From positions 1 to 22,434 of the forward strand of contig CATPBV010000210.1 of assembly GCA_955652345.1 (NCBI GenBank): a DNA stretch of 22,434 nt. The letters are read 5' to 3'. The notes beneath the pieces are model-generated. The model was not told where the DNA came from. It saw nothing but the letters and a program-made list of their open reading frames with translations, and did no database searches. The DNA comes from an uncultured Solirubrobacteraceae bacterium. Its GTDB lineage: Bacteria; Actinomycetota; Thermoleophilia; Solirubrobacterales; Solirubrobacteraceae. Within the stretch, counting starts at the first letter, position 1, and each line of letters starts with the position of its first letter. This document shows positions 6,948 to 16,861 of this stretch, piece after piece. A program made the position numbers and the translations under genes.

Positions 6948-7484
6948 TCAGCTCCTGCCTCGGCCGGCGAGCAGCCAGAGAATCGCGATCAGCGACTTCG
7001 AGTCCTCGCACTCCTCGATCGCGGCGCGCAGGCGATCGAGCGGCCACGGGACGATCTCGATCCGCTCGTCCTCGACCGGATCCTTGTCCGGGGCGTCGGT
7101 GAGCCCGGTCGCGCGATACAGGTGAACGCGCTCGTCGCTGAAGCCCGGGCTCGTGTAGAACGACAGGACGTGCTCCCAGGCCGCAGCGTGCTAGCCGATC
7201 TCCTCGGCGAGCTCCCGCTTAGCCGTCGCGAGCGGTGGCTCGCCCTCGACGTCGAGCTTGCCCGCCGGGATCTCGAGCGACGCCGGCTCTCCCACCGCCT
7301 CGCGGGGTTGCCGTGTCAGCCACAGCCGCTCGTCGTCGACCGCGATGATCCCGGCGGCTCCCGGGTGCCAGACCTTGTCGCGGGTCACCTCCGCGCCATC
7401 GGCATAGCGGAAGCGCTCGAGGCCTGCCCTGATGAAGGCGCCACCCCACTTGGTCTCGGCGCCGATCGACTCGAACTGGCTCAA
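6948..7484 (-). pseudogene. ADP-ribose pyrophosphatase-like Nudix hydrolase interrupted by an in-frame TAG
   Basis: The first 97 codons encode the N-terminal domain of an ADP-ribose pyrophosphatase-type Nudix enzyme (the Rv1700 position in M. tuberculosis), including the Nudix box with G75, E82 and R90-E91-L92-A93-E94-E95-I96-G97. Codon 98 is TAG (7193-7191), immediately after the box. The same frame then continues for 80 sense codons to a TGA at 6950-6948, reading HAAAWEHVLSFYTSPGFSDE and onward through RIEIVPWPLDRLRAAIEE. The proline 16 residues after the box is the ADP-ribose pyrophosphatase hallmark. The full 178-codon length is normal for the family and there is no frameshift. A one-base change in a codon such as TAC, AAG or CAG would explain the TAG. 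The start is TTG at 7484, overlapping the peptidase stop as TTGA, with GAGG 7 nt upstream. True nonsense mutation, readthrough and sequence error cannot be separated here. Confidence 0.85.
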
Positions 7485-8607
7485 GCCCCGGCCTCGTGGA
7501 CGAGCGCGATTGCAACCTCGAGCATGCCTTCGAGCGCGTTGACGCTGACCCGCTCGCCGGGCTCATGGTTGCGCTCGGTCCCGTTGGCGAGGTTGACGCA
7601 CTGCAAGCCCGCGGCCATGAACGCGTTCGCGTCCGAGCCGCCGCCGGTGTCGATGTGGCGGGGCTCGTAGCCGCAGGCCTCCAGCGCCTGCTCGGCGAGC
7701 GCGACCGGCCGTTCGCTCGCGCGGATGCGGTATCCAGCGAACATCCGCTCGACGGTGACGTCGAGGTCGCACTCGGCGGCGTCGACCGCTTCCTGGAGGT
7801 GGTCGATCATCTCGGTCGCGACTGCATCAGCCCGCGCTGGGTCGAGGCTGCGCGCCTCGGCCTCGAGCGTGCAGCGCTCCGCGACGACATTCGCGTTGGT
7901 CCCGCCCGAGATCGTTCCGATGTTGGCGGTGGTCTCGGAGTCGAGGCGCCCGAGGCGCATCCCGGCGATCCCGCGAGCGGCGGCTGCGATCGCGTTTCGG
8001 CCGCGCTCCGGGCGAATTCCGGCGTGCGCGGCGCGACCGCGCACCTCGGCCGAGATCCGGTAATAGGTCGGCGAGGCGAGCACGATCTCCCCGATCGGCG
8101 AAGCGTGATCGAACACATATCCGAACGGACTATCGAGCGCGCTCGTGTCGAACTCCTTGGCGCCCCGCAGGGCTACCTCCTCGCAGACCGTGAACAGCAG
8201 CTCCAAGCCGACGGGCGGCGTCGCTCCCGACTGCTGGATCCCTCGAGCAAGCTCGAGCATCACCGCCACCGCGGCCTTGTTGTCGGCGCCGAGGATGCCG
8301 TCGTGCGCGTTCTCCCAGCCACCGTCCACGAGCACGGGCTCGATCGGCGCGGCCGGCGGAACCGTGTCGAGATGCGCGCACAGCATGATGCTCGCGCCGT
8401 CGCCTCCCCGGATGCGGGTCAGGAGATTCCCGGAGTCGGAGCCCGCACGGAGTCCGGCGTCGTCCTCGCTGCACTCGAGTCCCATCTCCCGTAGCGCGCC
8501 GGCGACCCAGTCGGCGCAGCCCCGCTCCTGGCCCGACCGGCTCTCGATCCGGCACAGGGCCGCGAACGTCTCGTGGAGTCGCTCGCGCTGCGCCTCGGTG
8601 GCGCGCC

Positions 8608-8611
<4 letters not shown>
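7481..8611 (-). CDS. M20-family metallopeptidase, PepT-like
   Basis: This 376-residue zinc peptidase belongs to the M20 clan (tripeptide aminopeptidase/PepT-like subgroup). The two-zinc site is visible: H80 and D82 (CAHLDTVPP), bridging D110 (LGADNKA), catalytic E144 and ligand E145 (CEEVALRGAK), D168 (FDHAS) and H349 (ERNHEPGERV). The dimerisation domain sits at about 182-290, with GRAAHAGIRPERGRNA. It most likely hydrolyses short peptides in the cytoplasm; no signal peptide is seen. The GTG start at 8611 overlaps the pyrG stop as GTGA, and the stop overlaps the Nudix TTG start. It is therefore embedded in the operon. This gene is absent between pyrG and the Nudix gene in M. tuberculosis, so it is lineage-specific in this spot. 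Confidence 0.9.
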
Positions 8612-10290
<1,679 letters not shown>

Positions 10291-10329
10291 GAGTCGGAGT
10301 TCGAGTCTAGTACCGGCACAGGCGGACAC

Positions 10330-11997
10330 CTACGCGGCCCGCAGGAGCTGGCGCGCGTGCTGGCTTGCCGCGCGGTCCCCCTCGACGGCGCCGAGCATCC
10401 GCACGAGCTCCGCGACGATCGCGTCATCGCGCAGCGCGGCGACGGTGGTGGTCGCCGGCACCGTGCTCGGATCCTTGGTGATCGTGAAGTGCCGCTGCGC
10501 GAGCGCCGCTACCTGTGGGAGGTGCGTGATGCACAGGATCTGGCGGCCGCGAGCGAGCTCGCGCAGATGCTCTCCGACCGCCCGCGCGGTGTGGCCGCCG
10601 ATCCCCGCGTCGATCTCGTCGAACACCAGCAGCCGCGCGCTCTCGCCCGGCGGCTCCGCGGAGCCGTGAGCGACGCTGAGAAGCGCGAGCATCACCCGCG
10701 AGAGCTCGCCACCCGAGGCGACATCGCGCAGCGGTCCCGGCGCGACGCCCGGATTGGTGGCGATCAGGAGCTCGACCACATCCGGGCCTCGCGGGCCGCA
10801 GCCGTCGGGACGCGGGCTGAGGAGCACTTCGAACATCGCATCGGGCATCGCGAGCTCGGTCAGGCGCGCCCGCACTGCCTCAGCGAGCTCAGGCGCCACC
10901 GCCCTACGGCGCTCGCTGAGCGCCGTCGCCAGGCGATCCAGGGTTTCGCGCGCCGCGGTGAAGTCGGCCTCGGCGGCTTCGAGCGCCACCTCGGCATGCT
11001 CGAGCTCATCGCGTCGCGCGCGGCAGCGTTCGGCGTGGGCGAGCACCTCGGCGATCGTCCCGCCGTGCTTGCGCTCGAGGCGGGCGAACAGCGCGAGCCG
11101 CTCCTCGACCTCCTCGAGACGGCCGGGAGGTGCTTCGATCCCGAGGGCGTAGGAGCGAAGCTCGCGGCCGAGATCCTCCGCCTCGTACAGGAGCGCCTGC
11201 AGCCGCTCGGAGACCGCGCCGAGCGCGGGATCGATCTCCGCCGCGCCAACCAGCTGCCGCGCTGCCGCCGCAAGCAGCTCAGGGACGCCCCCGTCAGCGG
11301 AAAGCGCTTCGGTCCCGCTCGCGGCAGCGCCGCGCAGCGTCTCGAGGTGGCGCAGCCGGTCGCGCTCGAGCAGCAGCGTCTGCGCCTCGGATTCGCTCGG
11401 TGCGGCGGCCTCGATCTCGTCCAGCTCGAACGCGAGCAGGTCGAGCTCGCGTTCCCGGGCGCCGGCCAGCTCGCGAAGCTCGGCGACGCGCGCGTCGAGC
11501 TGGCGCATCTCCTGATAGCGCGCCGTCACGTCTGCCAGCGTCGCGAGGTGCTCGGATCCGCAGTGCGCGTCGAGCACCTCGAGCCGCGCGGCCGACAGCA
11601 TCAGCTTGCGGTGCTCGTGCTGGCCGTAGAAGGACAGCAGGCGAGCGCCCAGCTCGCGCAGGTCCCCGACGGTCGCCGATCGTCCACACACGTACGCGCG
11701 CGTGCGACCGTCGGGCCAGACCCGGCGGGCGAGCACGACCTCGTCGGCGTCCGTCGGAAGTAGCTCGCTGTCGGCGAGCTCGGCCGGAAGCGAGAACACG
11801 CCCTCGACGTATGCCTCGGAGGCACCGCCCCGGACGATCCCGCTCCGAGCACGGCCCCCGAGCAGCAGGTCGAGCGCGTGCGCCAGGAGCGTCTTGCCCG
11901 CGCCTGTCTCGCCGGTGAGGACGTTCAGACCCGCCGCCAGCCGCAGCTCCGCGCGATCCAGCAGCAGGAGGTTCTCGACACGAAGCTCGTGGAGCAC
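10330..11997 (-). CDS. recN: DNA repair protein RecN
   Basis: RecN is an SMC-like ATPase used in double-strand-break repair. The 555-residue product opens VLHELRVENLLLLDRAEL. It has Walker A GETGAGKT at 29-36, a long Ala/Glu/Arg-rich coiled-coil centre (about 150-370), the ABC signature SGGELS at 428-433, Walker B RLLVFDEID at 455-463 and the His switch CITHLPQVA. I chose the GTG at 11997, 10 nt after the nadK stop, because it gives the usual RecN N-terminus. Longer in-frame starts would read through nadK sequence with no RecN similarity. The order nadK-recN after tlyA is conserved in both Actinobacteria and Bacillus-type genomes. It ends in TAG. Confidence 0.96.
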   Translation of the reverse strand: MLHELRVENLLLLDRAELRLAAGLNVLTGETGAGKTLLAHALDLLLGGRARSGIVRGGASEAYVEGVFSLPAELADSELLPTDADEVVLARRVWPDGRTRAYVCGRSATVGDLRELGARLLSFYGQHEHRKLMLSAARLEVLDAHCGSEHLATLADVTARYQEMRQLDARVAELRELAGARERELDLLAFELDEIEAAAPSESEAQTLLLERDRLRHLETLRGAAASGTEALSADGGVPELLAAAARQLVGAAEIDPALGAVSERLQALLYEAEDLGRELRSYALGIEAPPGRLEEVEERLALFARLERKHGGTIAEVLAHAERCRARRDELEHAEVALEAAEADFTAARETLDRLATALSERRRAVAPELAEAVRARLTELAMPDAMFEVLLSPRPDGCGPRGPDVVELLIATNPGVAPGPLRDVASGGELSRVMLALLSVAHGSAEPPGESARLLVFDEIDAGIGGHTARAVGEHLRELARGRQILCITHLPQVAALAQRHFTITKDPSTVPATTTVAALRDDAIVAELVRMLGAVEGDRAASQHARQLLRAA

Positions 11998-12007
11998 AGA
12001 CGACTCT

Positions 12008-12904
12008 TTACCATGCGCCTCCGACGGACCCGCCCGCCGACCACGGCGCGGCCGCCAGCCGGCCGAACTTGTCGCGCAGCCGCTGATAGAAGGTCGTCCC
12101 CGCAATCTGCGCGAGACAGCCCTGGTGATCGACGAATCGCGCGGCGATCTGCTCGCCCGGCGGCAGAATGCACGCCGGCCTGCCGTCGACCGTCACCTCG
12201 ACCGGCTCGTCGAGCGAGCGGTTGTCGACCGCAAGCACATCCCCCGGCGCTACGACGAGCGCTCGCGCGGTCAGCGAGTGGGGCGCGATGAACGACACCA
12301 CGAATCCCTCGACGCCCCACGCCATCACCGGGCCGCCGTTGGCAAGGTTGTAGCCGGTCGATCCCGCGGGCGTTGCGATCACCAGTCCGTCGCAGCGAAC
12401 TCGCCCCACCCCATCCGCCGCGACCGAGTACTCGAGGTCGGCGACGCGGTTGCCCGGCTGGCGGTGCATCGACACGTCGTTGATCGCGAGCCAGCCGCCG
12501 CCCGAGCCGGAGAGCGAGATCCCCGGCAGCGAGAGGACCTCGAAGTCTCCTTCGAACGCCCGCCTGAATCCTGTCTCCACATCCTCTCTCTCAACCGTCG
12601 CGAGGAACCCGATCTCGCCGAAGTTGACGGCGAACACGGGAACCCCCATTCCCGCATACGTCCTCAGGGCGGCGAGGATCGTGCCGTCGCCGCCGAGCGC
12701 GAAGCAGATGTCGACGGCGGGCTGAACCGACGCATCGAGCTCGAGCGCCGGACCGGGCTCGAGGCCGTGCTTGCGGGTCTCGTCGGGGTCGAAGCGCAAC
12801 ACCGCGCCCGTCTCACGCGCGAGCCGGACCAGCGCGGCGACCGCCGGGGCGGTCTCCGCCGGGCGCCGGTGGGTCATGACCGTCGCGGTGCGGACCGGGC
12901 TCAA
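12008..12904 (-). CDS. nadK: NAD kinase
   Basis: NAD kinase phosphorylates NAD to NADP with ATP or polyphosphate. The 298-residue protein has the nucleotide motif GGDGT at 71-75 in FALGGDGTILAALR, the N-D pair at 142-143 (AINDVSMHR) in place of the common NE, and TPAGSTGYNLANGGP starting at 178. The start is a TTG at 12904 overlapping the tlyA stop as TTGA. It is preceded by GGAGG with a 7-nt spacer. An ATG at codon 10 exists, but starting there would delete the first beta-strand (TATVMTHRRP). The neighbours tlyA and recN are the classical partners of nadK. The enzyme supplies NADPH precursor to biosynthesis, including the isoprenoid pathway encoded upstream. Confidence 0.96.
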   Translation of the reverse strand: MSPVRTATVMTHRRPAETAPAVAALVRLARETGAVLRFDPDETRKHGLEPGPALELDASVQPAVDICFALGGDGTILAALRTYAGMGVPVFAVNFGEIGFLATVEREDVETGFRRAFEGDFEVLSLPGISLSGSGGGWLAINDVSMHRQPGNRVADLEYSVAADGVGRVRCDGLVIATPAGSTGYNLANGGPVMAWGVEGFVVSFIAPHSLTARALVVAPGDVLAVDNRSLDEPVEVTVDGRPACILPPGEQIAARFVDHQGCLAQIAGTTFYQRLRDKFGRLAAAPWSAGGSVGGAW

Positions 12905-13689
12905 GGCTCGGCCTCCAGCGCCGCCCGCTCGAGGTCATCGACGCCGCCTCGGCCGGCCTCGGCCAGCCAAACGAACGACTCGCGATTGCCCTTCGGCCCT
13001 GAGAGCCCCGAGCTCACGTAGCCCAGCACCGCGGCGCCCAGCTCAGCCGCCGCCTCGCCGACCGCCACAAGCGCTTGCCGCCGCAGCGGCGCCTCGCGCA
13101 CCACGCCGCCCTTGCCGACGCTGTGACGGCCAACCTCGAACTGCGGCTTCACCAACGACAGACAGTCGTACCGCTCGGCCGCGCACGCCAGCACGGCGGG
13201 GAGCACCTTCGCGAGCGAGATGAACGACACATCGACCACGATCACCTCCGGGGCGTACGGGAGGTCCTCGCGCCGCAGATAACGGGCGTTGCGCCGCTCG
13301 ATCGCCGTCACCCGCGGATCGGATCGCAGCCGCCAGTCGAGCTCGCCGTAGGCGACGTCGACGGCGACGACGTGGGCGGCGCCTGCCTGCAGCAGGCAGT
13401 CGGTGAAGCCGCCAGTCGAGGCGCCCACGTCGAGCGCCCGACGCCCCGAGACCGGCACGGACAGCGCGCGCAGAGCGTTCGCCAGCTTGACCCCCCCACG
13501 CGAGACGAACCGCGGGGGCCGCGCGATCTCGATCTGTACGTCCTCGGCGACGAGCTGACCCGGCTTGACGGCGCGCGTTCGCGCGGGCAGCAGGAACACG
13601 TCGCCCGCGAGCACGGATGCCGCCGCCCGCGCCCGGGACGAATACACCCCACGCCGCGAGAGCAGGCTGTCGAGGCGAACGCGTCGCAT
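12901..13689 (-). CDS. tlyA: TlyA-family rRNA 2'-O-methyltransferase
   Basis: This 262-residue protein has an N-terminal S4 RNA-binding domain (about 4-62, opening RLDSLLSRRGVYSSRARAAA) and an FtsJ-type Rossmann methyltransferase domain. SAM motif I is ALDVGASTGGFTD (about 85-97). Candidate catalytic residues are K69 (SRGGVKLA), D153 (VVDVSFISL) and K181 (LVKPQFEVG). In M. tuberculosis TlyA 2'-O-methylates 16S C1409 and 23S C1920 and determines capreomycin susceptibility. Which sites are modified here cannot be read from sequence. The ATG start at 13689 matches the family N-terminus. The stop overlaps the nadK start. A 69-bp gap separates it from dxs and contains no clear promoter. Confidence 0.95.
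   Translation of the reverse strand: MRRVRLDSLLSRRGVYSSRARAAASVLAGDVFLLPARTRAVKPGQLVAEDVQIEIARPPRFVSRGGVKLANALRALSVPVSGRRALDVGASTGGFTDCLLQAGAAHVVAVDVAYGELDWRLRSDPRVTAIERRNARYLRREDLPYAPEVIVVDVSFISLAKVLPAVLACAAERYDCLSLVKPQFEVGRHSVGKGGVVREAPLRRQALVAVGEAAAELGAAVLGYVSSGLSGPKGNRESFVWLAEAGRGGVDDLERAALEAEP
12912..12916 (-). promoter_or_regulatory. Shine-Dalgarno GGAGG for the TTG start of nadK
   Basis: GGAGG on the minus strand lies 7 nt upstream of the TTG at 12904-12902, inside the end of tlyA. It is the best ribosome-binding site I can see in the window and decides the TTG start over the ATG nine codons downstream. Confidence 0.7.
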
Positions 13690-13758
13690 TCGCGGCAGTA
13701 CGGTACGTGATCGGCGGCTCGGCTGGGCGCCGTCGTGGGCGGAGCGGGTCCGCGCTGC

Positions 13759-15705
13759 CTACGAGCTCTCGACGCCGCTGCGGTCCGCCACCGCCGCCTC
13801 GATCCGCTCGGCGATCCGCTCGCCGGTGAAGCCGACCTCCTCGTGGAGGAGCGCAGGGGCTCCGTGCGTGACGTACCTGTCGGGCAGCCCCACGCGGAGG
13901 ATGCGTGGCGTGACTCCGGCGTCGGACAGGTGCTCCCACACCGCCGACCCGAAGCCTCCCGCAAGCACGCCCTCCTCGACGGTCACGAGCAGCTCGTGCT
14001 CGGCGGCAAGCTGGGCAGCCAGACCGACATCGATCGGCTTGGCGAAGCGGGCGTCGGCGACCGTCACGTCGATGCCTCGCTCGGCGAGGATGTCCGCGGC
14101 GGCGAGCGCCTTGCCGACGCCGGTGCCGTACCCGAGCAGCGCCACCCGGTCGCCCTCACGGAGGATCTCGCCGGTTCCGATCGGAATCGTCTCGGGCGTG
14201 CGCGGCAGCTCTACGCCGACAGCCTCGCCTCGCGGATAGCGCAGCGCGACCGGCCCGTCGTCGTACAGGAGCGCCGTGCGCAGCATGTGCACGAGCATCG
14301 CCTCATCGCGCGGCGCCATCAGCACGATGTTCGGCAGGCATCGCAGATAGGCGATGTCGAACGCGCCGTGATGGGTTGGTCCGTCGTCGCCCACGAGCCC
14401 GGCGCGGTCCATCGCGAACACGACGTTCAGCCGCTGGAGGCAGACGTCGTGGACGATCTGGTCGTAGGCTCGCTGCAGGAAGGTCGAGTAGATCGCCGCG
14501 ACCGGCTTTGCCCCCTCGAGCGCGAGCCCCGCCGCGAATAGAACCGCCTGCTGCTCGGCGATGCCCACGTCGAAGTAGCGCTCGGGCAGCTCGCCCTGGA
14601 GGATGTTGAGGCCTGTGCCCGAGTTCATCGCGGCGGTGATCCCGATCACCCGCTCGTCGCGCCGGCACTCCTGCACGAGCGCCTCGCCGAACACCTGCGT
14701 GTACTGGGGCGCCGCTGGCCGCGTGCCGGTGATCCGCGAGCGCCCGGCCGCTGGTGCGCCGCCGGAGATCGAGTTCGGCTTGGCGGCGTGCCACTTCTCC
14801 ATGCCCTCGAGCCCGCCCTCCTCCGCGGGCGCGAAGCCCTTCCCCTTGACCGTCGCGCAGTGGATGACCACCGGCCGCTCGGCGGCGAGCGCCGCGCGGA
14901 GGGCCCGCCGCAGAGCTCGTACGTCATGGCCGTCGATCACCCCTGTGTAGGCGAAGTCGAGCTCCTCCCACCACAGGCCGGGCGCCCAGAAAGCCTTGAT
15001 CGACTCCTTGAAGTGGGGGCCGATCCGCTCGAACGCTGCGCCGATCCCGGCCGGGAGCTTGGTCAGCCCGCCCTCGAACCCCTCGCGCGCGTGCCACAGC
15101 TTCGGGTTCAGGCGAACACGGTTGAAGTACTTCGACAGAGCGCCGACGTTCGGCGCGATCGACATTCCGTTGTCGTTGAGGATCACCACGATCGGCGTCC
15201 CCAGCCCGCCCGCCTGGTGGACGGCTTCGAACGCAACCCCTCCGGTCATCGCCCCGTCGCCGACGACCGCGACGACGTTGGCATCCTCGCCGTGACCGGC
15301 ACGCATCGCCTCCTTGATCCCGACCGCGTATCCGATCGCGGTGGACGCGTGGCCGGCGCCCATCACGTCGTGCTCGGACTCGGCGATCGCGCAGAACGGC
15401 GCGAGGCCCTCGTACTTGCGGATCGTGTGCAGCTGGTCGCGCCGGCCGGTGAGGACCTTGTGCGGATAAGCCTGATGTCCGACGTCCCACAAGATCTTGT
15501 CCCGAGGGGAGTCGAGGACCGAATGCAGTGCCACCGCGATCTCGCAAGCCCCCAGGTTGGCGCCGAAGTGGCCGCCGATCTCTCCAACCGTGTCGATGAT
15601 GTGCTCGCGCACCTCCTGCGCGACTGCTTGCAGCTCCTCGTCGCTGAGGCGGTGCAGGTCCTGGGGCTTGTCGATGCGTGGCAGCAGCTTGGACTTTTCA
15701 GTCAT
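13759..15705 (-). CDS. dxs: 1-deoxy-D-xylulose-5-phosphate synthase
   Basis: Dxs condenses pyruvate and glyceraldehyde 3-phosphate in the first step of the MEP isoprenoid pathway, using thiamine diphosphate. The 648-residue enzyme has the three transketolase-like domains. The ThDP/Mg motif is GDGAMTGG at 149-156 with N177-D178-N179. Active-site histidines are H46 (GGHFGANLG) and H77 (DVGHQAYPHK), and the ThDP-activating glutamate is E384 (GIAEQQAV). The pyrimidine-domain signature AMDRAGLVGDDGPTHHG lies at 431-447. The ATG at 15705 follows the ispA stop by 18 bp, so ispA and dxs are probably one transcript. Together they feed isopentenyl units into prenyl diphosphates. It ends in TAG. Confidence 0.97.
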   Translation of the reverse strand: MTEKSKLLPRIDKPQDLHRLSDEELQAVAQEVREHIIDTVGEIGGHFGANLGACEIAVALHSVLDSPRDKILWDVGHQAYPHKVLTGRRDQLHTIRKYEGLAPFCAIAESEHDVMGAGHASTAIGYAVGIKEAMRAGHGEDANVVAVVGDGAMTGGVAFEAVHQAGGLGTPIVVILNDNGMSIAPNVGALSKYFNRVRLNPKLWHAREGFEGGLTKLPAGIGAAFERIGPHFKESIKAFWAPGLWWEELDFAYTGVIDGHDVRALRRALRAALAAERPVVIHCATVKGKGFAPAEEGGLEGMEKWHAAKPNSISGGAPAAGRSRITGTRPAAPQYTQVFGEALVQECRRDERVIGITAAMNSGTGLNILQGELPERYFDVGIAEQQAVLFAAGLALEGAKPVAAIYSTFLQRAYDQIVHDVCLQRLNVVFAMDRAGLVGDDGPTHHGAFDIAYLRCLPNIVLMAPRDEAMLVHMLRTALLYDDGPVALRYPRGEAVGVELPRTPETIPIGTGEILREGDRVALLGYGTGVGKALAAADILAERGIDVTVADARFAKPIDVGLAAQLAAEHELLVTVEEGVLAGGFGSAVWEHLSDAGVTPRILRVGLPDRYVTHGAPALLHEEVGFTGERIAERIEAAVADRSGVESS

Positions 15706-15723
15706 ATGGGGCGATGATCGGGG

Positions 15724-16617
15724 TCAGAACGTCCGCGTTGCGATGAAATCGGTGATCTGCTCGAGCTCGGTGGCGCCGTCGGGCGCCGCCCGCGCGAGCG
15801 CCGCGCGGGCCCGGTGATGTGAGGAAGCGGCCAGATCACGAGCTCCGTCCAGACCGAACTCGGTCACGTACGTGCGTTTCCCCAGCCGCTCATCACTGCC
15901 CTGCTGCTTGCCGAGTGTCTCTTTGGACCCGATCACGTCGAGGATGTCGTCCACGATCTGGAAGAGCACGCCAAGCTCGCTCGCGAAGGCTCTGAAGTGG
16001 ATTGTGGCAGGTTCTACCGCCCCCGCCAGCACCAGGACGCAATCGACGCTGGCCGCGATCAGGCGTCCGGTCTTCAGCTCGTGGAGGCGGCGAAGGCCCT
16101 CGGGTCCGGGCGGGGCTGTGCCGGCGACGTCCAGGTACTGCCCTCCTACCATGCCGCCGACGCCGGTGGCCTCGGCGAGCTCGCGCGCCGCCGCCAGCAA
16201 TGCGGCGGGATCGCCCTGCTGCTCGGTGAGCAGCAGCCGGAACGCCTCCGCATACAGGCCGTCGCCCGCCAGGATCGCGACGTCCTCCCCATATGCCCGA
16301 TGGCAGGTCGGCCGCCCCCTCCGCAGGTCGTCGTCGTCCATCGCGGGGAGGTCGTCGTGGATCAGCGAGTAGGTGTGGATCAGCTCGATCGCGGCGGCGA
16401 GCGGAAGCACCCAGCCGGCCGGGCGACCGATGGCGCGGGCGGTGGCGAGCGCGAGCACGGGCCGGATCCGCTTCCCGCCGGCCAGCAACGAGTAGCGCAT
16501 CGCCTCCTCGATCCCGGCTGACGCCGGCTCCGCGGAGAAGCGCAGCGACTCGAGGTAGCCCTCGACCTCGGCGCGCAGGTGGTCTGGGTAGGACGGCGCC
16601 GAGACGGCCGGATCCAC
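15724..16617 (-). CDS. ispA: Farnesyl/short-chain polyprenyl diphosphate synthase
   Basis: This trans-isoprenyl diphosphate synthase condenses IPP with allylic diphosphates. The 297-residue protein has GGKRIRP (47-53), the first Asp-rich motif D88-D89-x4-D94 in LIHDDLPAMDDDDLRRGRP, KTG at 182-184 and the second Asp-rich motif DDILD at 223-227 in LFQIVDDILDVIGS. Tyr83 sits five residues before the first motif, and that motif carries the two-residue insert. This combination is typical of bacterial type II farnesyl diphosphate synthases, so C15 is the likely product. Geranylgeranyl synthase is an alternative. I use the GTG at 16617, two bases after the xseB stop, which reads VDPAVSAPSYPDHLRAEVEG. 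The xseB-ispA-dxs-tlyA order is widely conserved. Confidence 0.92.
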   Translation of the reverse strand: MDPAVSAPSYPDHLRAEVEGYLESLRFSAEPASAGIEEAMRYSLLAGGKRIRPVLALATARAIGRPAGWVLPLAAAIELIHTYSLIHDDLPAMDDDDLRRGRPTCHRAYGEDVAILAGDGLYAEAFRLLLTEQQGDPAALLAAARELAEATGVGGMVGGQYLDVAGTAPPGPEGLRRLHELKTGRLIAASVDCVLVLAGAVEPATIHFRAFASELGVLFQIVDDILDVIGSKETLGKQQGSDERLGKRTYVTEFGLDGARDLAASSHHRARAALARAAPDGATELEQITDFIATRTF

Positions 16618-16619
16618 TA

Positions 16620-16835
16620 CTACTGCTGCGCCGGAAGCGGCAGCTGACCGGGTAGGTCCGGAAGCGGCTCGAGCGCAGCACGCATCCGCTCGTCCACCTT
16701 CGCGCTCGCCTCGGCCGCCAGGCGGGCACACTCTTCGATCAACGAAACGGCCGCCTCGGGCTCCAGCTCGCCGGAGCGCAGTTGCTCCGCGGCGTCACGG
16801 AGCCGCTCGCTGAGCTCATCCAGGGCTTCTGTCAC
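16620..16835 (-). CDS. xseB: Exodeoxyribonuclease VII small subunit-like protein
   Basis: This small helical protein (71 residues from the GTG at 16835) reads VTEALDELSERLRDAAEQLR, then SGELEPEAAVSLIEECARLA and a further helix. The pattern of two helices with a central SGEL turn matches the XseB family, and its place directly before ispA is the usual xseB position. XseB binds XseA to form exonuclease VII, which degrades single-stranded DNA. Similarity by eye is divergent, so the name leans partly on context. A GTG at 16862 overlapping the upstream stop as TAGTG would add nine residues. The Pro/Leu-rich tail (LPDLPGQLPLPAQQ) looks disordered. No xseA lies next to it. Confidence 0.6.
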   Translation of the reverse strand: MTEALDELSERLRDAAEQLRSGELEPEAAVSLIEECARLAAEASAKVDERMRAALEPLPDLPGQLPLPAQQ

Positions 16836-16861
16836 GGTCGTGGAGAGTACAGGGACCGGCA

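Noticed and set aside
7191..7193. Genome-wide reassignment of TAG to a sense codon as the cause of the Nudix interruption
   Set aside because: At least seven genes in the window terminate at TAG at normal family lengths, so TAG functions as a stop here.
4918..7670. Long plus-strand open frames opposite the bicupin, xerD and Nudix genes
   Set aside because: They lack motifs and are mirror frames of confidently identified genes; GC-rich codon bias keeps stops rare on the antisense strand.
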